From: Candidatus Roseilinea sp.
GTDB taxonomy: Bacteria; Chloroflexota; Anaerolineae; J036; Brachytrichaceae
Assembly: GCA_026003755.1 (NCBI GenBank)
Contig: BPHV01000001.1
Location: forward strand, 558,001-622,000
Direction of reading: 5' to 3'
DNA length: 64,000 nt
How positions within the stretch are numbered: the first letter of the stretch is position 1; each line of letters begins with the position of its first letter. Below the pieces are notes generated by a model. It was not told the origin of the DNA, searched no databases, and was given only the letters and a program-made list of their open reading frames with translations. Made by a program: the position numbers and the translations under genes. This document shows, piece after piece, positions 57,962 through 64,000 of the stretch.

Positions 57962-58450
57962 ATGACCATCGCGCTTTACCCTGGCACGTTCGACCCCTTT
58001 CACAATGGCCACCTTGACATCGCCCAACGCGCGCTGGCGCTGTTCGACGAGCTCGTCATCGGCGTCTATGACCAGCCGGACAAAAAGCTGCTCTTCTCGC
58101 ATGAGGAGCGCATCGCGCTGGTGGATGAGGTGCTGCGCGAGGTGGGCGTGGACGGTCGGGCGCGCGTCACCGGCTACAGCGGCTTGACGGTGAACTTCGC
58201 GCGGCAACTGGGCGCATCGGTGCTCATCCGCGGCCTGCGCAACAGCGTGGATTTCAACTTCGAGCTTCAACAGGCACAGACCAATCACTGGCTGGCCGCA
58301 GACATCGAGGTGATCTGCCTATTCGCTAACGCCCCGAACCACTTCTTGAGCGCAACGTTGATCCGACAGATCGCTACGCTGGGCGGCGACGTGACGGCGC
58401 TCGTGCCGGACTGCGTGGCACGCGCATTGAGGCGACTTAAATATACTTAA
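57962..58450 (+). CDS. coaD: Phosphopantetheine adenylyltransferase
   Basis: 162 residues, normal length. IALYPGTFDPFHNGHLDIAQ holds the H-x-G-H nucleotidyl-transfer motif. NFARQLGASVLIRGLRNSVD contains the R-G-L-R substrate loop. FLSATLIRQIATLGGDVTAL is the C-terminal signature (usually S-S-T-x-V-R/K-E-x). It makes dephospho-CoA from 4'-phosphopantetheine and ATP. The downstream gene's -10 box overlaps its stop. Confidence 0.95.
   Translation: MTIALYPGTFDPFHNGHLDIAQRALALFDELVIGVYDQPDKKLLFSHEERIALVDEVLREVGVDGRARVTGYSGLTVNFARQLGASVLIRGLRNSVDFNFELQQAQTNHWLAADIEVICLFANAPNHFLSATLIRQIATLGGDVTALVPDCVARALRRLKYT
58442..58447 (+). promoter_or_regulatory. -10 box (TATACT) at the coaD stop
   Basis: TATACT ends 8 nt before ATG 58456, within the last codons of coaD. 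It suggests a separate leaderless message for the next gene. Confidence 0.45.
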
Positions 58451-58455
58451 CGACT

Positions 58456-58992
58456 ATGGACATTCAACACCTGCTTGGAAGACTGGAAGCGATCCTTCTG
58501 GAGGCGCGCCGCGTGCCCGGCACAAAGATGAAGCTGGTGGACGCAGACCGGTGCTTTCAGTTAATAGACCAGATGGTGTTGGCCATTCCTGAAGAAATCA
58601 AGCAAGCGCAGCGCATCCGGCAAGAGCACGACCGCATTATCGCGCAAGCCAGAGAGGAAGCCGAACGCATCAAGGAGATGGCGCGCGAGGAAGCCAGCCG
58701 GCTGGCCGACGACACCACCATCATCGCCATCGCTCAGGATCGCGCTCAGGCGATCGAGGCGCGCGCCCGTCGCGAGGTGGATCGCATGCGCTCAGAGGCG
58801 GACGCTTACGCCCTCGAAACGCTGATGCGCCTGCGCGAAGAACTTGAACACACCATAGCGGTTGTTTCCAACGGCATCGCGAAGCTAGAACGGGATCGGG
58901 CCGAGCGGTTGAAGGCGCTGGAAGACAGCTCTGGGGTGCCGCCAACCGACGCACAGCCCGCGCAAGAGTCGCAACCCCAAGCCGGTAGCTAG
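58456..58992 (+). CDS. Coiled-coil protein next to coaD (ATP-synthase B-subunit-like helix)
   Basis: 178 residues. A short N-terminus (MDIQHLLGRLEAILLEARRV) and LVDADRCFQLIDQMVLAIPE precede a ~110-residue charged helix (REEAERIKEMAREEASRLAD) rich in Ala/Glu/Arg. Similar to F-type ATPase B or DivIVA-like coiled coils, but without a membrane anchor. A gene of this type next to coaD is common in Chloroflexi as far as I recall. The function is unknown; a structural or division role is speculation. Confidence 0.65.
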   Translation: MDIQHLLGRLEAILLEARRVPGTKMKLVDADRCFQLIDQMVLAIPEEIKQAQRIRQEHDRIIAQAREEAERIKEMAREEASRLADDTTIIAIAQDRAQAIEARARREVDRMRSEADAYALETLMRLREELEHTIAVVSNGIAKLERDRAERLKALEDSSGVPPTDAQPAQESQPQAGS

Positions 58993-59055
58993 ATCGAGCG
59001 ATATGTCACGCCTCGCCCTACCGCCGACGGAGCCGGCGCCCCTTTCGCTGATCCC

Positions 59056-61290
59056 GTGAGCGCGCGCGCCGAGAAGATCTGCGCAGCGCTGATCATCGCT
59101 GCGTCATTTGTCCTCTTCAGCCTCTACAGCGTTCTCACGCCGCTCTTCGAAGCGTCGGATGAACTGTGGCACTATCCGATGGTGCAACACCTGGCGACGG
59201 GCGGCGGCCTGCCGGTGCAGCGCGCCGGACAAACCGACGCCGAGGCCCCTTGGCGGCAAGAAGGCAGCCAGCCGCCGCTCTACTATTGGATCGCGGCTGC
59301 ATTCAGCGCGCCCTTCGATTCATCAAATTGGCGCGACATTCGACGCATTAACCCACACAGCGACATGGGCGTGCCCACGCGCGACGGCAATGCCAATGTC
59401 GTGTTGCACACGCCGGCCGAAGCCTGGCCCTGGGCGCGCGCCACGCTGGCCGTCCGCGCCGCGCGTCTGGCTTCGATCCTGATGAGCACGGCAACCGTGT
59501 TCTTCGCCTACCTGGTCGCCCGCGAACTCTTCCCGAATGACGCAGGACGCCGGACGCAAGACGCGAGTCTCCCGCGTCTTGCCTCTCCCGTCATCGTCGC
59601 CTGCACGCCGATGTTCGCCTTCATCAGCGGGGCGATCAACAACGACAACGCCGCCGTCATGTTCAGCACCCTCGGCGTGTGGTGGGCGCTGCGGCTGATG
59701 CGCATCGGCGATTTATCGCCTAAGAGCGCAGTCGTCGCAGGGGCTATTGCCGGCCTCGGCGCGCTGAGCAAGAGCAGCGCGCTGGGGTTGGTGGGCCTGT
59801 TCGGGCTTGCCGGCTTGCTGACCGCTTTTGACGCAAGACGCAAGGCGCAAGACGCGCCGCGCTCGCTCGTCTTTCGCCTTTCGTCTTTCGCCTTCGTCAT
59901 GCTTGCCGTCACGTTGCTCATCAGCGGCTGGTGGTTTGTGCGCAATCAGGCGCTCTACGGCGACCTGCTGGGCTGGAACGCCTTTCTCGATGTCGTCGGG
60001 CGGCGCGACCAGCCGGCTTCACCGGCGCAACTGTGGAGCGAACGCGAAGGCTTCATCTGGGCGTATTGGGGCGTGTTCGGCGCGATGAACGTGATCATGT
60101 CGCCGTGGATTTACGATGTGCTGAACGGGCTCGCAGCGCTGGCAGTCGTTGGGCTCGTCTTGCGTCTTGCGTCTGCCATCCTGGGCAGAGCGCCGCTGAC
60201 GCAAGACGCACGACGCAAGATCCTCCTCTGCCTCTTCTGGGTCGCGCTCGTCTTCGTGGCGCTGATGCGCTGGACATCGCTCACGCCGGCCTCACAGGGG
60301 CGACTGATGTTCCCGTGCATTGCCGTCATCTCGGCGGCGCTGGCCTACGGCTGGCGAATGCTCCATCGCTACGTGCTGCTGGGCGCGTGCGCCGGCTTGG
60401 CTGCGCTGGCGATCATCGCGCCGTTCACGTTCATCGCGCCGGCCTACGCGCAACCGCCTGACGGTTGGACGCAGCGCCTGCCGCTGACCGTGAACGCCGA
60501 ATTCGGCGGCGCAGTGCGTCTTCAGGAAGCCGGCTTCGATACGACGAGTGTTCCACAGCCCGGCGACGAGGTCGCACTGCACCTGAACTGGGCGCTGGCG
60601 CAGCCGGTGACGCGCAACTACAGCGTCTTCGTGCACCTCATTGACGAGCACGACGTGATCGTCGCGCAACGCGACATGTACCCTGGTCAAGGCAGCCTGG
60701 CGTTGAGCGAGCAGCCGGCCGGCCGCCGATGGAGCGACCGGTACACGCTGCGCCTCTCGCCGCTCACGCCGGCGCCCAAGCAACTGCGTTGGGCCGTCGG
60801 CCTCTACGACCACGCAACCGGCGAGCGGCTGCCGCTGGCCAACGGTGACGACCGCGCGCTCTTCGGCGCAATCGAACTCGGCAGACGCACGGACGAGTCG
60901 CCGCTGCTGCGCTATGCCAATGGGCTGGACCTGCTCGGTTATGCGCTCGATCCATCCGCCCTCATGCCCGGCGCGACGCTCACCGTTACCACCCGTTGGC
61001 GCGCCACGAGGCCTCTCCCGTACGATCTGAACGTGTCGTTGCAACTGCTGGACGATGGCGCAAACAAGATCGCGCAGCAAGACCTTGGGCAAATGCTCAC
61101 GCAGTGGCCGGTCGGCGCAGAGATTGCGCTGACCCACGCGCTGGCGGTGAGCGACGACGCCACGCCGGGCGTATACCGCCTGTTGCTGGTGTGGTATGCG
61201 CCGAACAACTTCGCGCGACTGCCGGCCTACGACGCACAAGGCCAATTCGCCGGTGATCAGATCACGCTGACGCGCTTGCGCATACGCTAG
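59056..61290 (+). CDS. ArnT/PMT-like membrane glycosyltransferase with C-terminal beta domain
   Basis: 744 residues, GTG start. About ten membrane helices in the first 460 residues (ICAALIIAASFVLFSLYSVL first). The first outer loop LFEASDELWHYPMVQHLATG carries the acidic pair used by lipid-linked-sugar transferases, followed by APWRQEGSQPPLYYWIAAAF. The last ~270 residues are two beta-sandwich units (VFVHLIDEHDVIVAQRDMYP; VTTRWRATRPLPYDLNVSLQ). Three heptamer hairpins are inserted in frame within loops. Substrate unknown. Confidence 0.82.
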   Translation: MSARAEKICAALIIAASFVLFSLYSVLTPLFEASDELWHYPMVQHLATGGGLPVQRAGQTDAEAPWRQEGSQPPLYYWIAAAFSAPFDSSNWRDIRRINPHSDMGVPTRDGNANVVLHTPAEAWPWARATLAVRAARLASILMSTATVFFAYLVARELFPNDAGRRTQDASLPRLASPVIVACTPMFAFISGAINNDNAAVMFSTLGVWWALRLMRIGDLSPKSAVVAGAIAGLGALSKSSALGLVGLFGLAGLLTAFDARRKAQDAPRSLVFRLSSFAFVMLAVTLLISGWWFVRNQALYGDLLGWNAFLDVVGRRDQPASPAQLWSEREGFIWAYWGVFGAMNVIMSPWIYDVLNGLAALAVVGLVLRLASAILGRAPLTQDARRKILLCLFWVALVFVALMRWTSLTPASQGRLMFPCIAVISAALAYGWRMLHRYVLLGACAGLAALAIIAPFTFIAPAYAQPPDGWTQRLPLTVNAEFGGAVRLQEAGFDTTSVPQPGDEVALHLNWALAQPVTRNYSVFVHLIDEHDVIVAQRDMYPGQGSLALSEQPAGRRWSDRYTLRLSPLTPAPKQLRWAVGLYDHATGERLPLANGDDRALFGAIELGRRTDESPLLRYANGLDLLGYALDPSALMPGATLTVTTRWRATRPLPYDLNVSLQLLDDGANKIAQQDLGQMLTQWPVGAEIALTHALAVSDDATPGVYRLLLVWYAPNNFARLPAYDAQGQFAGDQITLTRLRIR
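59556..59582 (+). repeat. Heptamer hairpin 1 inside the membrane glycosyltransferase gene
   Basis: A perfect 10-bp stem GCAAGACGCG / CGCGTCTTGC with a 7-nt loop, in frame, encoding part of a loop between helices. Confidence 0.85.
59830..59892 (+). repeat. Heptamer insert 2 inside the membrane glycosyltransferase gene
   Basis: GACGCAA, GACGCAA, GGCGCAA on the left (59830-59850) and GTCTTTC, GCCTTTC, GTCTTTC on the right (59869-59889), complementary in part. In frame. Confidence 0.8.
60157..60220 (+). repeat. Heptamer insert 3 inside the membrane glycosyltransferase gene
   Basis: GTCTTGC x2 and GTCTGCC (60157-60177) face GACGCAA, GACGCAC, GACGCAA (60198-60218). They can pair into a long stem. 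In frame. Confidence 0.85.
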
Positions 61291-61391
61291 CAGCGCGTCG
61301 TCGTCGGCGGCGCCGGCCATGCCGCCATGACTGACGCGCGTGGGCAACTTGGCGTTCACGGGGCCGATCGCCCAGGCAGCGCACCCAGCGC

Positions 61392-61520
61392 ATGGCCTAC
61401 GGCCTGGGCGACGACGGCGAGTGGCACAGCAACGCTTCGGTGGTCGGCGCGTTGTCGCTTTACCTGAGCTTTATCAAGCTCTTCTTGTTGCTACTTCGCA
61501 TCTTCGGCAACCGCAAGTAA
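61392..61520 (+). pseudogene. C-terminal remnant of a Bax-inhibitor-1/YccA-like membrane protein
   Basis: MAYGLGDDGEWHSNASVVGA with LSLYLSFIKLFLLLLRIFGN resembles the last helix and tail of BI-1/YccA proteins (A-L-x-L-Y-L-D-x-I-N-L-F-L-x-L-L-R-x-x-G). Only 42 codons remain and nothing upstream continues it. The rest of 61291-61540 is empty. Confidence 0.45.
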
Positions 61521-61540
61521 CGACAGGGGGCAAGCCGGCC

Positions 61541-62428
61541 TCAATCGCCGCTCGCGCTCCTGACGGTGGCCGCAAAGCGTTCGAGCGAAGCGCGGCCGTG
61601 CACGCGGATGCGTTGCCATGTCATGGCGTTGGCCAGCGTATGGATCGAGCCGTGCTCGGTGGTCACCGCTGCCCAGGTCTGCACCGAGTGCAGCATGCGG
61701 ATCACGGCGTCGTCGTAGCGGCCGGAGGGATAGCAAAAGAAGCGCGGCCGCTTGCCGGTATGCGCGGTGATTTGCTCAATTGGCCCCAGAATCTCCCACA
61801 CGAGGAACTGAAAGTCGCGGTTGCGCAGATCGCGGTGTGTGCGGGCGTGTGATTCGATGTCCATCCCCGCCGCCGACATTTCCTTCACCATCTCCCACGT
61901 CAGGTAGTTGGGGTTGCCGAAGTTGATGAAGTCGGTAGTGATGAAGAACGTGCCGCGCATGCCATACTTCTGCAGCAGCGGGAAGGCGTGCTCGTAGTGG
62001 TCACGGTAGCCGTCGTCGAAGGTGAGCACGATAGGCTTGGGCGGCAGCGACCGGCCCAGCTTCAGATGCGCATACAAGTCGTATAGGCTGATGGTGGTGT
62101 AGCCGTTCGCCGCCAGGTACTGGAGCTGCCGTTCGAAGTCCTGCGGCGTCACCGACAGGTCAATACGATAGCGGTCGGCGACGGGCGGCGGCTCGGAGAT
62201 GTAGTGATACATCAGGATCGGCACGCGCGCCGAAGCCGGCGGGCGAACCGGCGCGGCTGTCGCGGTCGGCGCAGCCGTGGGCAGCGGACGAGGGGGCAGC
62301 GTCGCCGGTGGTTGATCCTCCGGCGGCAACTTAGCCTCGCCGAAGGCCGGACGGCCTGAAAACGGCCCAACCCAAACAAATGCCAGCGACAAGACAACGA
62401 CGAGCGCGACGCGCGCGAGACGAGACAT
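61541..62428 (-). CDS. Polysaccharide deacetylase (NodB domain), exported
   Basis: 295 residues from ATG 62428. Signal peptide ~1-28 (VALVVVLSLAFVWVGPFSGR), then a Pro/Ala-rich linker. The catalytic domain has ILMYHYISEPPP, IVLTFDDGYRDHYEHAF (metal and base Asp), GMRGTFFITTDFIN, DIESHARTHRDLRN (metal His pair) and RFFCYPSGRYDDAV. It removes N-acetyl groups from peptidoglycan or a surface polysaccharide. A close fit to the Chloroflexi/Firmicutes secreted form. Confidence 0.92.
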   Translation of the reverse strand: MSRLARVALVVVLSLAFVWVGPFSGRPAFGEAKLPPEDQPPATLPPRPLPTAAPTATAAPVRPPASARVPILMYHYISEPPPVADRYRIDLSVTPQDFERQLQYLAANGYTTISLYDLYAHLKLGRSLPPKPIVLTFDDGYRDHYEHAFPLLQKYGMRGTFFITTDFINFGNPNYLTWEMVKEMSAAGMDIESHARTHRDLRNRDFQFLVWEILGPIEQITAHTGKRPRFFCYPSGRYDDAVIRMLHSVQTWAAVTTEHGSIHTLANAMTWQRIRVHGRASLERFAATVRSASGD

Positions 62429-62473
62429 GACGCGATAGACCCGCGCAATTGTAGCGGGTCGGCCCACAGGCGC

Positions 62474-62479
62474 TATCAT
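62474..62479 (+). promoter_or_regulatory. -10 box (TATCAT) before the lipoprotein gene
   Basis: TATCAT ends 8 nt before ATG 62488, with no ribosome-binding site, suggesting a leaderless message. Confidence 0.45.
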
Positions 62480-62487
62480 TACTTGCC

Positions 62488-63141
62488 ATGAGACCGGCAA
62501 CCAGGATCGCAACAGCCGCGTTCATCTGCATCGCGATGGCTGCGATGATCGGATGCGCGCCGGCTTCCGGCGCGGGCGCGCCGGCGTTTACGCCGCTGCC
62601 CTACACCGACGACTTCAGCAACCCGAACAGCGGCTGGCAAACCCTCTCCGACCTCAACGCCGACGTGAAGTACGACGGCGGCGGGTTGCGCATCATCGTC
62701 AAGCTGGAGAACCTGACCCAATGGAGCGCCGCCGGCCAGAACTTCAAGGACGCGGTCTTCGAGGTGGACGCCCGGCCCAACAGTGGCCCAACGGATAATG
62801 GCTTCGGCGTGCTCTTTCGCATGCAAGACCGCAAGAACTTCTATCACTTCGCGATCTCATCGGACGGCTACTGGCGCGCCGGCTACGTGAAGGACGGCGA
62901 CTGGGAGAACTGGGACGACTGGCAGCCGCATCCGGCCATCAAGCCGGGCAGCGAAACCAATCGGATCAAGGTAGTGATGCGCAACAACGAACTCTCGTTC
63001 TTCGTAAATGACCAACTGATCTCGTCCAGGCAGGACGACACCTTCGCCAGCGGCGACATCGGCGTGTTCGCCCTCACGCTAATTGACAAACCCGGCACCG
63101 ACGTGACGTTCGACAACGTGCGCGTTACTGCGACGGAGTGA
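62488..63141 (+). CDS. Lipoprotein with a jelly-roll (DUF1080/LamG-like) domain
   Basis: 217 residues. A lipoprotein signal ends AAMIGC with Cys ~23. YTDDFSNPNSGWQTLSD starts a beta-jelly roll with DAVFEVDARPNSGPTDNGFG, VLFRMQDRKNFYHFAISSDG and NELSFFVNDQLISSRQDD. This fold is usual for concanavalin/laminin-G-type glycan binders. Likely a surface carbohydrate-binding lipoprotein; the ligand is unknown. Confidence 0.8.
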   Translation: MRPATRIATAAFICIAMAAMIGCAPASGAGAPAFTPLPYTDDFSNPNSGWQTLSDLNADVKYDGGGLRIIVKLENLTQWSAAGQNFKDAVFEVDARPNSGPTDNGFGVLFRMQDRKNFYHFAISSDGYWRAGYVKDGDWENWDDWQPHPAIKPGSETNRIKVVMRNNELSFFVNDQLISSRQDDTFASGDIGVFALTLIDKPGTDVTFDNVRVTATE

Positions 63142-63149
63142 GCGCAGGG

Positions 63150-63324
63150 GCTTTGCGCAGTCCTTCCTGCTGCGGCTTCTTGCGGAGGGCAGGACCGTGC
63201 CGGAGATCGCGGCGACGTTGTATCTCGGCAAGGCACGGCGGACAAGCGCAAGCAGAACGTCTTTCGGAAGATGCGCATGCACCGCAAACAGCGCGCCTGG
63301 GTAAAATTGCGGCAACAGGGCCTT
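63150..63324 (+). pseudogene. Remnant of a LuxR-type HTH domain
   Basis: LAEGRTVPEIAATLYLG resembles the first HTH helices of LuxR regulators. After a frame change, DKRKQNVFRKMRMHRKQRAW and VKLRQQGLV follow as the recognition helix and last helix. No receiver domain precedes it. The fragment runs in frame into the L,D-transpeptidase. Confidence 0.45.
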
Positions 63325-63789
63325 GTGAGAAGACTCCTTGCTGCTGTCGTTGCGACCATCCTGTTCTTCGTCGCGTCCGAGCCACTATCGGCCGGATCGT
63401 CTGACTCTGAACATGGCGCGACGCGCTATGCCCGCCGCGGCAAGTGGATCGAAGTCGTCATCGCCGAACAACGGTTAATCGCCTGGGAGAACGGGCGCAA
63501 GGTGATGTCTACGCCGGTCTCCACCGGCGCCCGCTCCACACCCACCCCGCGTGGCATGTTCCGCATCTACAGCAAGTATGTCAGGCAGCGCATGCGTGGG
63601 CCGGGCTACGACCTACCCAACGTGCCCTATGTAATGTACTTCCGACGGGGCGGCTACGCGCTGCATGGCGCATACTGGCATACCGACTTCGGCCGGCCCC
63701 GGAGCCATGGCTGCATCAACCTGCCGATCACCGCCGCTGCCTGGCTCTACCACTGGGCGCCGCGCGGCACCGTTGTGGTGATTCGATGA
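63325..63789 (+). CDS. L,D-transpeptidase (YkuD domain)
   Basis: 154 residues from GTG 63325, where a signal peptide begins (VRRLLAAVVATILFFVASEP); ATG 63271 is an alternative that adds an HTH remnant. WIEVVIAEQRLIAWENGRKV starts the YkuD domain, and PTPRGMFRIYSKYV follows. The active site is HGAYWHTDFGRPRSHGCINL, with the catalytic Cys in S-H-G-C-I-N. It cross-links peptidoglycan or attaches proteins outside the membrane. Confidence 0.92.
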   Translation: MRRLLAAVVATILFFVASEPLSAGSSDSEHGATRYARRGKWIEVVIAEQRLIAWENGRKVMSTPVSTGARSTPTPRGMFRIYSKYVRQRMRGPGYDLPNVPYVMYFRRGGYALHGAYWHTDFGRPRSHGCINLPITAAAWLYHWAPRGTVVVIR

Positions 63790-63832
63790 TGCACAAGACG
63801 GCCTATACTCGAGCTGAGTATCCACACGGGAT

Positions 63833-64000
63833 ATGAAAACGACACGACGATGCTTCTTGAAGGTCAGCAGCAGCCTGGCGCTGGCCGTTCCGTTCATCCA
63901 CATACGCTCGACGCATGCGCAAGCGCCCGATCCCGGCGCCGGCGAGCCCCCAGAGTTGCGCACTCCCGAGCTGCAACCCATCCCTTACGCCTTTGGCCGA
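63833..64000 (+). CDS. Tat-exported protein, N-terminal part; 3' end outside window
   Basis: 56 codons visible. KTTRRCFLKVSSSLALAVPF is a twin-arginine signal (T-R-R-x-F-L-K), followed by a Pro/Glu-rich segment (PDPGAGEPPELRTPEL) ending IPYAFGR at the window edge. A cofactor-bearing or folded exported protein is expected. A second L,D-transpeptidase is possible, given the neighbour, but not shown. Confidence 0.6.
   Translation, partial: MKTTRRCFLKVSSSLALAVPFIHIRSTHAQAPDPGAGEPPELRTPELQPIPYAFGR

Noticed and set aside
60292-61359. 355-codon minus-strand open frame
   Set aside because: Antisense to the membrane glycosyltransferase and without motifs.

Overview
The window is GC-rich bacterial chromosome. 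Gene content and style fit a member of the Chloroflexota (Anaerolineae-like), though no rRNA is present to settle this. Supporting signs are many GT4/GT2 glycosyltransferases, ArnT-like membrane proteins with a C-terminal beta domain, a secreted FG-GAP protein ending in a YLPxVxR-type tail, F420-type LLM enzymes, several genes whose -10 box sits 7-10 nt before the start codon, and short heptamer repeat arrays. Several genes are broken by single-base shifts (GT4 at 7.6 kb, csx11, cmr4, murQ, degV, possibly infA). Because infA and murQ are among them, part of this is probably base-call error in a draft assembly.

Layout. 1-18.4 kb: a surface-glycan cluster of glycosyltransferases (GT4, GT2, a GT8-like/GT4 fusion), a sulfotransferase, four SAM methyltransferases, a secreted FG-GAP protein and a calcineurin-like phosphoesterase. 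18.4-19.3 kb: debris of two unrelated transposases. 19.4-27.0 kb: a six-gene minus-strand type III-B-like CRISPR effector operon (cmr1, RAMP, csx11/cas10-like, cmr4-like, cas11/cmr5-like, RAMP). It has no adaptation genes, no cas6 and no array in the window. Cmr1 carries a collagen-like (PGQ)n insert, and csx11 and cmr4 are frameshifted. 27.5-37.1 kb: another GT4, a class II aldolase-family protein, tRNA-Pro, a FemAB protein, a GH1 beta-glucosidase, NTF2-like and SCP2 proteins, a beta-lactamase-fold protein lacking the catalytic serine, a formamidase-family protein and an SH3b protein.

37.1-49.0 kb: sugar and cell-wall amino-sugar catabolism. A Gfo/Idh dehydrogenase and a TIM-barrel isomerase are separated by an inserted four-helix-bundle gene bounded by inverted heptamer arrays. 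Then come a BadF-type amino-sugar kinase, an ABC sugar transporter (two permeases and a lipoprotein), a GntR/UTRA regulator with a recognisable promoter and operator, NamZ (DUF1343), AnmK and a frameshifted MurQ. Together these read as an N-acetylmuramic acid salvage island: release, import, phosphorylation and etherase cleavage. 49.1-49.6 kb: tRNA-Ser(GCT), tRNA-Ser(TGA), tRNA-Leu(TAA). 49.6-64 kb: housekeeping and envelope genes: ppk1, prmA, infA, an LLM oxidoreductase, degV, recG, coaD, a coiled-coil protein, an ArnT-like membrane protein, a polysaccharide deacetylase, a lipoprotein, an L,D-transpeptidase and the start of a Tat-exported protein.
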